Source: Chromera velia
Lineage: Eukaryota; Sar; Chromeraceae
Direction: 5' to 3'
Assembly: GCA_018398765.1 (NCBI GenBank)
Contig: JAHBMJ010004990.1
Location: 1 to 32,500 of the forward strand
Length of the DNA: 32,500 bases
Shown here in pieces: positions 18,623 to 30,112 of the stretch (position 1 is the stretch's first letter; each line of letters starts with the position of its first letter). The position numbers and the translations under genes are program-made. The notes under the pieces are model-generated. The model did no database searches, was not told the DNA's origin, and saw only the letters and a list, made by a program, of their open reading frames with translations.

Positions 18623-21600
18623 CAGAGAGAGAGAGAGAGATAAAAAGACAGGGGCAAAGGGAAGGAGAAAAGCGGAAAATGAGAATGGCAAACTAGGCAA
18701 GAAAGAAAGAGAGCCTGTTCACTGACCTGAAGTCCCCCCGGCACCGTGTCAATTGAAACAGAAGCACCGCAGTAGAGGTCGGCAGCTCCCTCTTCCTCAA
18801 GAAGACTTTGAGTGAGGGAGCGGTCAAGAGCCCACAGAAGATCTCTGAGGCCATGAACACACAAATGCACATGTGGACACATATACACACACAGTTTGTT
18901 TGTACATGTGAAAATGTGCATAGGAGGAATGTATGGGTGGGGGCGTGCTTCTCTTGGAGTCTACAAAAACTTGATCCGTAAATGAATCAGAAGAGCTTCT
19001 CACACACCGTCTTCCTCCGAAATGGGTCTCAATCTTCATTCGACATGGATTTCAAAAAGAGTTTTTTTTTTCGCCTTTCGGTGATGCCTATTCAAATCGT
19101 GACATGTTCCACATTTCCAAATTGAAGATGTGGTGATCAGATTATTCGTTAATTCGCTCACTCACTCACTCACTCACCCACCCACCCACTCACTCACCGA
19201 TGGCTGCTTCCTCCGACGCGTCGCCCTTCGCATCTGCCCACACTGCCTCTTCCTCCTCAGCGCTGCGGCCTTTTCGCTTCCCACGAAGCTCCACCTGCAT
19301 GCACACAAGGGGTGTGTGTGGGCCGTAATCGGAACCGAATGGACAGGAAGAGAGAGAGCCTGTTGGATGGAGCGTTCGAGAGAGAAGGCGTGGATCGGGG
19401 CATTCGTTCTCCTTTGAACATTCGATCGAGCAAGGGAGCGAAAATGGGCCAATCGAGGGGGGGGCACGCAGGAATAGAAGCGAAATTGGAAAGAGGGAGA
19501 AAAGGGTCGTGCATATTGGACGGGAATCGAAGACACAGAGAGAGGGAGGATCACATGACTTTACTCAATCTACAACAGAAAATTAATTCAGTGTGTCAAA
19601 CAAGAAAACAAAAGGAGAGAGGGGGGCGTCAGAGAGGAGCTGAAGGAAAGCAGTTCCCTTAAACATCAGTAGAAAGAAGCTTTCTGTAACATGATTCATC
19701 AATCTTCTGGCATTTTGCAGTGTACCAGACATAACAATAGTTTCTGAGCTCACCGTCATGTGGGCTTGAGGTATTTTGGCCACTCCCTGTCCCTTCCACC
19801 AGAGCCGCACCTCATCAGAAAACAGAAGCGGTTCAGGTCCTTGCTGAGAATACGAAACAATCAACAAGGGAGGTTCCGATAAATGCAGGAAAGACAAAAA
19901 ACCAGCCGACCAACAGATCGCTTCCATAAGCACACCACACGTGTGTATGTGAGTGTGCGCCTGCGTTAGTCAGTGTCGACATGCATCAATCAATCCGTCG
20001 CAACAAACCGCTCAAAATACAAGAAAGAGAACAGAAGGGGGGGGACACTCGAGAAAGAGGAAGGAACGCGAGGAAAGCGAGAGGGTGCAAACACAGTCTG
20101 CCAGACTTTTCGATTGCCTGATCGACAGACTAACCAACCCCCTTGGCAGTCTCAGGAAGCACCACGAGCTGTTCCTTCTTGGGCACGCATTTCAGCTCAG
20201 ATGGGAGCACAAACTCCTTTGAAATCCTATGGGCCGTCTCCGTTGCGAGACAGCGACCAAGCCCGTTGGGGAGAACCCTTTTGTCCTCTTGAAGTGTCTG
20301 GAACGAGCCCCCTCTCAGACCGCTACCCGCAGGCCCGGCCGGATGCTGCCTCTTCCCCGAGAGAGTCGAAAGATCAGGAAGACCCAAAAAAGCAGCCGCA
20401 GTGCGGAATCCCTCTCCAAGGGTCCCAGAAACCCGCATTGCAGACGTGGCTAGACTCGGCTGCCTGGGTCGACTTTCTTGGACTTTCCCCGTTACTTCAG
20501 TGCCTCTCTCTTTCTCCCTCTCCGTCGGAACATGTTGGAGAAGGGTGGACTGGGTAGGGGTGAACGAGGAGAACGTAGAAGCAGACGGACCACCGTGAAG
20601 TTCCGCAAGCTCATGAAGGAAGGAGGCGGGAATGGGATCACGCCTGAGGAAACAAACAAAAGGAGTGAGAGGAAGGGGGGAAGGCAAGAACAAAAGGAGA
20701 GAGACGGTAAGTGTTTTAAGAAAAAAAAAGAAAAACGGAGGCAAAGGAAAGAGAAATGCAGGAAAGACTATACTTTTCGAAGTCAGGCACTCCAGGGAAT
20801 TCTAACTGACAAAGCTTGATGGAAGACGACAAAGCTTGACCAGCAAGAGGCAAGGAGTGTGAAAAACAGAAGAAAAAGGTCAGTTCTCAGGGAGGAAAAA
20901 GCGTTTGGTTGACCTGAATGCCAGCGCATATTCCTCTATGATCTCGTTCAAATCTGCGTCTGCTTGACTTTCTGCGTTTGTGTTGGCGTTTCCATTCTCC
21001 TCCTCAGAGAGAGCGTCTGTCACTGCAGCCTTTGCCTTTGCCTGCTTTGCCTGCATCTCCGTGTCCACGGTTGAGGTCGTCTCTTCACCTTCTTCTAAGA
21101 AGTCCAGCTGAAGTTTCTCCCTCTCTCCGTAGAGAAGCGCGACCAGACGAGAAGGGTGAAGACTCTCAGAGAGAAGACGGGAGACGACTTCCGGGTTCCA
21201 CTGCAAAAGCAAAAAGAGACCAGACAGGAAGGAAGCACAGAAAGAAGGAAGGACGAGCTGAGCCGAGGACACTTGAAGAAAAATAGTGTCATTCATCAAC
21301 TTGGACCTCCAACAAATAAATCAGCAAAGACGCGCAAAACAATTGAGAGAGGGCCCAACGGAGGACGCCTCGCCCTGCAGTGACACTATCCGCATCCGAA
21401 AGTAGACAGACACAAAGACGGAAGGAAGCAAAGAAAGAGATGAATGAATAATTCAAGAATCACAAAACAAAGAGGAGAAAGAAAAAGTACACATGTTCAG
21501 GAAAGACAGCGTGCCCTAACTTCTTCACACTCCTTCGAAGGCCAAGTATTGAATCATTCCACTGATACAAACAAACAAACATACAGAGACAAACAAAACA

Positions 21601-21822
21601 AACAAATACTGACTGACAGAGGACCAGTCGAAATCATGGTGCAACAACTCTTCCTCCGGAAATAGGGACAAATTCTCGGCGTGATTTGCCACCACATCGA
21701 AAACGTCGAGGGACCAACTCGGGTCCTGGGTCTGAAAGGAAACCTCTGCCATTGCTCTGCATGCAGAAAAGAAAGAAAGAAAGAAAGAAAGGAAGGAAGA
21801 AAGAAAGGAAGAAAGGAAGGAA

Positions 21823-21856
<34 letters not shown>

Positions 21857-21961
21857 AAAAAAGAAAGAAAGAAAGAAAGAAAGAAGGAAAGGAAGGAAGG
21901 AAGAAGGAAAGGAAGAAACGAAGGAAGGAAGGAAGGAAAGAAGGAAGAAAGAAAGAAAACG

Positions 21962-22000
<39 letters not shown>

Positions 22001-25000
22001 AAAAAGCATGTGACAAAAGAACACGACATTCCGAGAAAGAAAAAAAATGCAGCGGGACATCCCCAAAAAACATGAAGGCAGAAGAGATCATGATGGACTT
22101 ATTCTAAATTCGCCTTCGCCAGCCCCTTCTTTTTTCCTCTTTTGCATTCCTTCCTGCCCTTTGCACTTCGCGACTTCAATATGAACTGTCCCTTCCCCCC
22201 CTCCGCCCAACATAGACAGAGAGAATCCAGCCGGCCGTACAGAAAAAAAAAACAACTCTGACTGCCCGAACAAACGAAGATCCATCCGGCTTACCCGAGG
22301 GAACCGAAGAGTCTCTTGGCTGCCTCCGACCCCCCTTCATTCTCCTTCTCTGCTTCCACAAGCAGCGCTCTTGCTCTTCCCAGATATCCAAAAAACATCT
22401 GAAGAACGCGACCAACGGAGCGAGAGCCCCTCTCGGTCAAGTCAACGGACACTTGGAGAGTCCCCCCTGCAGAGAGAAAAGAGAAAAAACACAGAAGAAA
22501 GATGCGATACGACTCGACACAGGAAGGGCAACAGGCGGCGGATACGGAATGTCGTCATGACTTTTGCATGCACACAAAACTGCACATCGCAACACAGTCC
22601 CACCAAGACTGGAAAGGAGACAGCCAGCTGTGAAGACCATCCACTGCATTGAAAACGACTCACAGACGGCTATTCAGACCCATAAACACCTGAAAATTGC
22701 TTCACAGCGTGGTCAATCGTCTGTACTGTTCGGCGCACACTTTTATCAGCTCTTGCATCGACCGCGTTTTGTTCAAATCCCACACACATCCTTGTGCTGA
22801 TTGTCAATCGAAACTTCACGCATGGATGTGTTTCTTTTCCCTCAGACAAAAGCAAGCCGACCGACCAGCGGAGGTCTCATCAGTCCCGCAGTCTAATCCG
22901 TGTGCCAGTCCCTTTCTTCTCAGGCGCGTCTCCAAACTGTCCTTGCCCTGCCATGAGAGGATCAGGCAAGCAAACTCGGCAGGCTTTGCTGAGAACAAAG
23001 GAAGAAGAGGCGGAATCGGAAAAGCGAGAGTCAAGGAGGGTGAGTGCCCTGGCAGGCCCTCCGTTCTGAAGAGATGGCCCATCGCCGCATTATTCTGAGC
23101 CTTCGACTTAGAAGGAGAAGAAGAGGAGGAAGGGTCGTCGCTCGAGGGCGAAGGGGACGATGAGGCTGTCGAGATACCCCCGACGGAATTCTGAAAGGAG
23201 GCTGTGACTCTTTCCAGAAGGGACAAAGCCAATGACTGTTGCTTCTGTTGCTGCTCTGCTCTATCAGGATCTGTCTCACCCACCCTAGGGCAGTGTCTGA
23301 CAGAGGCCTTTTGTCTCCTCTCGTGAGTGTGCTTGTCTCTCTCAACGCCTTTCCTTGCAGACTTCTTCGGAACTCCGAGACTTCTGAAGCTGGGATGCAC
23401 GGCACGACAGGGGTGCGGATCCCCCCCCGTCTCCCCCTGCTGGGAAGAAGAGGTCGAAGTTGGGGGGGGCGAAAGGAATGAAAAAACAGAGGAAGCCCAG
23501 GTCGGGGAGGTAACAGGGGGGCCATTTGGTGATGAGAGGTCTGCTTGTCCTTCCAACAAACCTTTTGCACTGATTGTGGAATTGCTGCTGAGAGCGGCAC
23601 TTTCTTTCTGCTGAGTCTGTCTTTTTTGTTCCTGCTGCGAGAAGAGGAGAGAGCTGACGGGCTCAAAGGAGGGGGGGTGGGGGGAACAGTCGCCTGGCCG
23701 GGCAGAAACCTGCATGGACGCATTTATTTTTTTCTACAGAATTCCATTATTTTCATGAAAATAACGGCATGGATGAACGATGTCGAAACCTGCATGGCAT
23801 GGATGAGCGGATGTTGAAAGAAGAATAGTGAGGAGAGGGAGGGGTCGCGTGAGAGAGAGAGAGAGAGAGAGAGGAGAATAAGTCTTGACGTCCTGAAAGT
23901 ATTGCCATAAGCTAGTATCAAGAAGAAAAAAAAGCCTCATGCATAGGTTTTTGCCTTGTCCCGTGTCACTTGTCTGGATTCTCTTAAAGCGCAAGTAAAG
24001 AATGGCTGGCTGGCTGGATGGATGGATGGATTGAGTGACGGATCGGGCAGTGCATGATCATCCACTCCCACTCTCACATGCTTCCCTTGCCCAGCCTTCA
24101 GAGTGACTACTCACCTTTCCGAAATGTGTGCGCACGAGTTCCTTCTGTTTCTCGAGATCTGTCTTCGAGATCGTTGCGACAAAGAGTCGAGGTGCACAGT
24201 AATTCTTCTTCCAGTGCTCTCTCAGAGCCTCCGTTGTGTTCAGCCCCCTCTTTCTCGGACCCTCCCATAAGGTCTCACGTGTACCGGTGGAAAAGCGGCC
24301 AAGAGGATGGTCCCTAAACAGCTCGCGGGACAAAACCGCACTCACTCGCCATGCAGCACTCTGAAAGAAAAACAAATCGATTCACGGCACACGTTGAAGA
24401 GTCAAACCGCAACAAAATCGTGGAATGGACAATATTGCAAGCCTACTGTCATCTCTCTGCACAAACACACGCACGGAAGGAACCTGCTGGCTGCACTCTC
24501 ACAGAAAAAGCCCAAAGGGTCAACGGGAGAGGGAGTGTACTCAATCGGAGACAGCTACAGAGGGCGTGCAAACAACACGGCTCAGGGCGGGTCCGACAGC
24601 ACAACCCGGCCAGCGTGACAGTCGGTCCAACGATAGACTCACCTTTCCACAAGACTCTTGCACGCTCTTGCACACGCAAAGGAAAAAGGAAGGGAGGGTG
24701 AATGATGGCTCCACAGCGAGACGTGATGAGAAAAGGGTACTTGCGTGAAAGTCTCCCCCCCTACAGAAAAATCTCCCTCTTTCTCTTTCCAATCCGACCG
24801 GAATGTTTTTAGTGTGTTCCGCGTTCACGGCGTTGACTTCTCTCTCCCCTGAGTTCTCCAGCAGCAATGGGGCCTCGAACAGAGACGCGAATCTCTCCAC
24901 ACCCCCTGGGAAGCTGCGCACATGCACTCCAATGATTCTTTGTACAACCTCTCTTTTACGTTACGTTTGTGTGCGAAAGAAGACACGCTGAACAGCTACT

Positions 25001-25161
25001 GGATCTGACCAACTTGAATGGAGATAAGAATGAAATGAGAAGCATCAACGCGAAGCGAGATTCATTTTTTGCTTTTTCGTTTTACGGAAGAAATGGAATG
25101 GAGACAGAGTGCAAGGTAACTGAAGGGATGTCAGACTTTCTTCCTTCCTTCCTTTCAGTCT

Positions 25162-25241
<80 letters not shown>

Positions 25242-26532
25242 TTGGCGGACCCTTTGTGGTCGAGTGCAGCCATGAAGACGGTCCTCTCGTTGGCAGTGAA
25301 GGCATTGTTTTGGCCCCCAAACTGAGAAAGGAACCCATCGAAATCCCCTTCTCCCGGAAATCGTTCGGTGCCCAGAAACAGCATGTGTTCTGCAGGAATG
25401 CATATCACATTGGAAAATACACATACAGAGAGAGTGATCACGCGAAGGGAACTGAGAGAGAAAAATATGCGGGAACGCAATTTTTGTTCTGCTCACGAAT
25501 GGAATCCTCTTTCCATCTGTTGAAAGACAAAATATATCCCTTCTCGCATGCTTTCCTGCTGCATCTTCCAGACTTGTTACACCTGACCATATGACTTTCT
25601 CTGCTGTCAAGGATCTGTTTGTGCACATTCCAAGAATCTCTGTATCGAGAAGAAAACACGAAACTCATCTCTTGTCGAAACCCGACGACAGGCAGGGAAG
25701 GGACGGGCCGTCAGAGAAAGAATGTGTGAGAGAACCAGTCGGGCTGGGATCATTGATGTTTTTTCAACGATTCACTCAACGAAACACCGACCGAGGAAGT
25801 GACTGAGCCCTGGAAACTCCGGCGGGTCGCTCATGGACCCTACTGTCACAGCTGCACAGTCAGTCAGCCACACGCACATTTTACTTACAAAGGTCAAGTC
25901 AAATGCCGAAAAAAAAGTGAAGAGAGAGAAAATTGTGTAGAGACAACATAGAAGGATCTTCAGGGAGTCGCTCATGCACCCTCAAGTCATACTTGCATGT
26001 ACTGAGAGGGCAAGAGGGGGATCCAGAGGGAGAAGCGCTTGCAACCACAACCAACGGTACGCACTGAGGGACAATCTAACAGTCTGAGTGTTCGAACTGA
26101 GCACTGACCGCATGCAAATCCCGACTGCACTGCTTTTGGGTCTTCGAATGCGACTGCCCGGACTCCATTGGGAAGCGAGAAGAGCTCCATTTTTCTCTGG
26201 TCATTCTCTGGTCTGATCATTGAAGGGTGACCATCCCTCCCGACCAGAGCGTCCAAATGGCTCCATAGAGTTGCTCTTTGTTTCTCAGCCTCTTCTGTGT
26301 TCTGCTCCTTGTGTTTGCCATTCTCCTTCAATGAAACCTCTTCCTTCTCTATCCCCTTCTTCTCCGTTTTCAGAGGAGGATCTGAAGGGTTGAAGCCGGA
26401 GTTGGACGCGGAGTCTAGCACGAAGGGGCCTGCATATCTTTCTTCGACTTTCTGGAGCCCTTCAACTGCAGGTCCTTGAAAGGCCAGCAGAAAGAAGAGA
26501 CCGCAGAAAATGCAGAAGGCAGAAGCCACCAT
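13428..26532 (-). CDS. Secreted M16 (insulysin-type) zinc metalloprotease, 21 exons
   Basis: Predicted exons, 5' to 3': 26532-26109, 25851-25792, 25389-25251, 24913-24799, 24360-24115, 23709-22866, 22466-22295, 21756-21618, 21200-20914, 20643-20139, 19843-19754, 19294-19194, 18844-18727, 18534-17899, 17475-16909, 16393-16265, 15971-15900, 15418-15329, 14909-14835, 14560-14469, 14268-13428. All are GT-AG and sum in frame to about 1913 residues. The first ATG starts a signal peptide ([18 protein letters not shown]). HFLEH (159-163) is the inverted zinc motif, and Glu240 in [10 protein letters not shown] lies 77 residues after the last His, as in insulysin. Later landmarks are [25 protein letters not shown], and Arg~1543/Tyr~1550 in LRTDKQLGYIVSG, matching the insulysin substrate-binding Arg-x6-Tyr. 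It should cleave peptides in a secretory compartment or outside the cell. Low-complexity inserts in exons 6, 9, 10, 14 and 21 nearly double the usual ~1000 residues. The exon 14/15 junction has an alternative (17879/17398). The gene diverges from PES1. Confidence 0.9.
14599..14715 (-). repeat. (TG)n microsatellite, protease intron 19
   Basis: This is CA/CACG on the plus strand, so TG-rich in the sense of the gene, inside the intron between exons 14909-14835 and 14560-14469. A CT-rich tract (purine-rich on plus, about 14715-14765) precedes it in the sense direction. Confidence 0.9.
15006..15115 (-). repeat. Compound (CT)n-(TG)n microsatellite, protease intron 18
   Basis: Read in the sense of the gene, about 15 CT units (15114-15086) run directly into about 38 TG/CG units (15085-15006). 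It is wholly intronic. Long ORFs drawn across it are artefacts. Confidence 0.92.
15755..15892 (-). repeat. Polypyrimidine (CT/CTTT)n tract, protease intron 17
   Basis: About 135 bp is almost purely GA/GAAA on the plus strand, so CT/CTTT in the sense orientation. It begins within about 10 bases of the donor site after exon 15971-15900. Confidence 0.92.
17766..17806 (-). repeat. Compound (CT)n-(TG)n microsatellite, protease intron 14
   Basis: In the sense orientation CT units (17806-17782) are followed by TG units (17781-17768). The repeat lies in the intron between the exons ending near 17899 and starting near 17475. Confidence 0.9.
18583..18641 (-). repeat. Compound (CT)n-(TG)n microsatellite, protease intron 13
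   Basis: In the sense orientation CT units (18640-18602) are followed by TG units (18601-18583). The whole intron is only 192 bp, and the repeat makes up about a third of it. Confidence 0.9.
21766..22003 (-). repeat. 235-bp (TTTC)n-type polypyrimidine tract abutting the exon 8 acceptor
   Basis: The plus strand is GAAA/GGAA over about 238 bp, so the gene's sense strand is an almost unbroken pyrimidine run. It ends within a few bases of the acceptor TCTGCATGCAG in front of exon 8 (21756). It is far longer than a normal polypyrimidine tract. Confidence 0.93.
25163..25241 (-). repeat. Compound (CT)n-(TG)n microsatellite, protease intron 3
   Basis: In the sense orientation the repeat begins about 10 bases after the donor of exon 3 (25251). 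CT units (25240-25196) are followed by TG units (25195-25164). Confidence 0.92.
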
Positions 26533-27160
26533 TGCCTTGGCCTTCCTCAAAGCATTTGTCCGGTTCCGCACGTCCGTGGATCAAAGCAGCACGTCAAGTC
26601 GGCATCCCGGCAGAATGGAATTCTGTGGTGTACTACCAGTCTGGCACACAGCTCTTTTTGCGAGTTTATGTGGAGAGTACGGTGTCGTTTTTATGTGCCT
26701 GTGGGACCAAACTTGACAGACAATGGAATAGCGGATCTGATGGGCGAGAGGACTCAGTGATCTAATGCCATTTGACCATCGTTTGGCCTCAGTGCGCACT
26801 GAGTGTCAGTTGCCCGGAGTCGTGCGTCTCCATGCATTGATTGTGCGTGGCAGCATGCATGCATGGGGGGCACATTCTGAAAATCAGTTTCCGCCTCCGT
26901 GCGAGCTGCTTTAGAGGTTTTCCGACTAATCGGATCCGTGCGCCAACAGTTACACAACACCTCATGCAACCGGCGTCCTTCTATTCTGCCACCACGTCAA
27001 AGCGAAGGAGAGCCTGCATGTGGAGCAATCTCACATCCTGCTTTACGATCTCATTCCTTCCATCCTGCGTTGTCCGGTCAGAAAGGGCAGCACGTAAGTC
27101 GCACATCAACGATCCGTGGTCTTGTCTCTTGGTGGGACTGTGGTATTCTGCTCAGCGCAA
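26533..27160. promoter_or_regulatory. Divergent promoter region between the protease and PES1
   Basis: These 628 bp separate two start codons facing away from each other, so both promoters and 5' UTRs must lie here unless there are further upstream exons. It contains GCATGCATGCATG at 26853-26865, CATGCA words at 26831 and 26962, and CCTGCATG at about 27015. No TATA box is obvious. ORFs in the interval have no recognisable features. Confidence 0.6.
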
Positions 27161-27934
27161 ATGAAGTTGAAGGAGAGGAAGGGGAAGAAGGGCACAGCTG
27201 CCCAGTACCTCACCCGTTCAGCTGCACTGAGCAAGTTGCAGCTGTCTCTTGCAGACTTCCGACGTTTGTGCATTCTGAAAGGCATCTATCCCAGAGACCC
27301 GAAAAAGAAACCGAAGGGCAATGACAAAGCTTACTACCATATCAAGGATATTAAGTTCCTTGCCTGTGAGCCGCTCCTTGACAAGTTCAGAAGCATCAAA
27401 GCTTTCATGAAGAAAGTCAAGAAAGCTATGGCAAGGAAGGAACCGGCGATTGCGAAAAACCTTCTTGACAAGAAACCCACGTACTCCCTCCACCACCTCC
27501 TGAAGGAGCGCTACCCGACTTTTGTGGAAGCTCTGAGAGATCTTGACGACGCCCTCTGCACTCTTGCGCTCTTCGCGAGTCTTCCCGCTGACCAGACACG
27601 GGAGATCCCTGGTGCCGCCGTCAAAGAGGCGCAGAAGCTTGTTGAAGAGTTTCACTTCTTTGTTGCCAAGACGAAAGCCTTGAGGGCAGTTTTTGTGTCC
27701 ATCAAGGGTTACTACTTCCAAGCAGAGCTGTTGGGGGTCAATGTCACATGGCTGATCCCCCATCAATTCAGCCAGCACCTCCCGACTGACGTCGACTTTC
27801 GAGTCCTGGTCACCTTTCTGGAGTTCTACAGAACGCTCGTCAAGTTCTCAAACTTCAAACTGTTTCAGGTCAGTATCCGACGAGTCCCACACCCCCACTT
27901 TATCCTCCCATCTCTCATTGTCTTCCGTCCGCCA

Positions 27935-27975
<41 letters not shown>

Positions 27976-29905
27976 TCGTTTGTCTCTGTTTGTCTCCCTG
28001 TCCGCCCGTTTCTCTCTCATGTCTCTCCGCCTGAAAAGAAGAAGGGAAAAGAAAGAAACCTAGAGTGTGTCGGGGTTTTCCTGACTTTCCGCCGGCCTCT
28101 CATTTCTCCGTCTCTTGCTTCTTTCTGTACCAAAAAAGTGAAGAGACGGTAAAAGATGATGTTGTTTGTGTGTGAAGAAAATAAAGAAGAGTACGCTGTG
28201 CCTCTCTGCCTATGATCGACGGGGTTCACTTCCCTGTTCCCTCTTCTGCTGTTAACTGTGCAGCTGGAGTCCCTGACGTACCCTCCCCTGGTGGACCGTC
28301 AGGTTGCCGGATTGGGGGGCGGCTTCCTTGCTCTCCGTCTCAAGGGGGAGGGAATGGGAAAGAAGGAAACGAAGGAGGAGGAGGGAACGATGGCGAAATC
28401 GGCAGAAGGGAAGGAGATGGATGCATCCATGAAGGAACGGGCTGAAGAAGCAGAAGCGGCAGAAGAAATTGTGGACGCAGACGAAGAGGGGGAGGGAGAT
28501 GAGGGGGTGGGGGGCAGAGGAGATTTTGAAGATACCGAAGAAGCAAAGATTATGAAGGTCAGCAGAGGGACACTTTATCTTTCTATGCAGAACACTAAAG
28601 TGACCTTATGCGTACGCGCCCCGGGTGTTTCTTTCTCGTTCCGATTTTCGTCATAGCACAAAGGCTTGGGCTGGTCTTTCCATCCAAACAAACTAGTCAT
28701 CTTGTCGCGTCTGTTTTTTCATTTTTTCCTGCTCCATATTGCTCTACCGCTGTTTTTCGTTTGTTTGTTTGATCGTGTGCGAGAGCTTGTGCAATTCTCT
28801 GATAAGCCAAAAAAGCAATAAAAAATATATATATCCCCTTTTCGCTCTCTCATTCTCGATCGTGCAGGAGCAGGAGGAGCGTGCAAAGAGGCAGGGCGGT
28901 CTGTTCTCTTCGCTCAAGGTTTTCATCAACAGGTTTGTCCTCTCAAGCAAGGAAGTAATCTCCTTGCTTATGTTCTCGGCGTGTCTCAAACGTACAGAAA
29001 AAGAAAGTGGAGGAACTGCCTTCTTCCCTGATGACGTTTGGTAGCCGGTAAAAAGATTTTCCTTTGTCGCCGCTCACGTTCAAATCGTCTGTACTCCGTG
29101 AAAATCTCGGCATCAAACTAGAGCAGTGTCAAGTAGCTTTCATCCAGTTATCCCCCCAGTCCCCCTTCCCTTCACTATACTATCTGTTTTTTGGGTATCT
29201 AATGGCCGTATTGGGCGTGGAATTCTCGTGTCGTCTTGTATGTGCAAGTTCCCCCCCGCCCCAAAAAAACAATACTAAGAATACGTCCTCTGTTGCAGAG
29301 AGATTCCCAAGGGGCCTGTCGCCTTCGTTCTTCAAGCGGGGGGTGCCTCTGTCGGATGGGCTGCTCCCGGGTCCCCCTTTGATGCGAAGGATCCTGACAT
29401 CACCCATCAGATCGTGGACAGACCCCTCGAAGGTAGACTGACTCGCTTTTGTTTGTGCGTCGCGTGGTCTGCTTTGCTTCGATCGGTGGACGTCGAAAAA
29501 CGCGTAGTCATGTGTTCGTGAACTGAGTGAGCACTGCCCGACGGGTCGGAGAGTCCCTCGGAGAGCCAGAGGCAGAAAAGTATTCACGGGCGCTTATACA
29601 TACGCAGATGTATATAATGATTTCTCTTATTCAACTTCGCCCTTTTCCTTCCTTCCTTCCTGCCTGCCTGGGTGCCTGCAGGTGTCCCCGAAGCTTCCGA
29701 GGACGTCGGCAAAAGAAGAGAGTTCGTGCAGCCTCAGTGGGCGTTTGACTCCTTCAATTGTGCCGCACTCCTGCCTGTAGGCGCATACGCTGCAGGGAAA
29801 AGGTGCCCCCCTCACTTGTCGCCCTTCGTGGTTCGTCGTGCTTTTTTTGATGTATTTTCTCTGCCTCTCTCTCTCTGTCTGTCTCTGTGTCTCTCTCTCG
29901 GTCTC

Positions 29906-29938
<33 letters not shown>

Positions 29939-30038
29939 ATCTCTATCTCTATCTCTTTCTTTCTTTCTTTCTTTCTTTCTCTCCCTCTCTCTCACACACA
30001 CTCTTTCTTTCTCTTTCTTTCTCTTTCTTTCTCTTTCT

Positions 30039-30112
<74 letters not shown>

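Noticed and set aside
21525-22091. 188-codon ORF with a long Phe/Leu/Ser run, like a membrane protein
   Set aside because: The hydrophobic run is the (TTTC)n repeat of intron 7. Only the C-terminal part ([14 protein letters not shown] onwards) is real, as protease exon 8.
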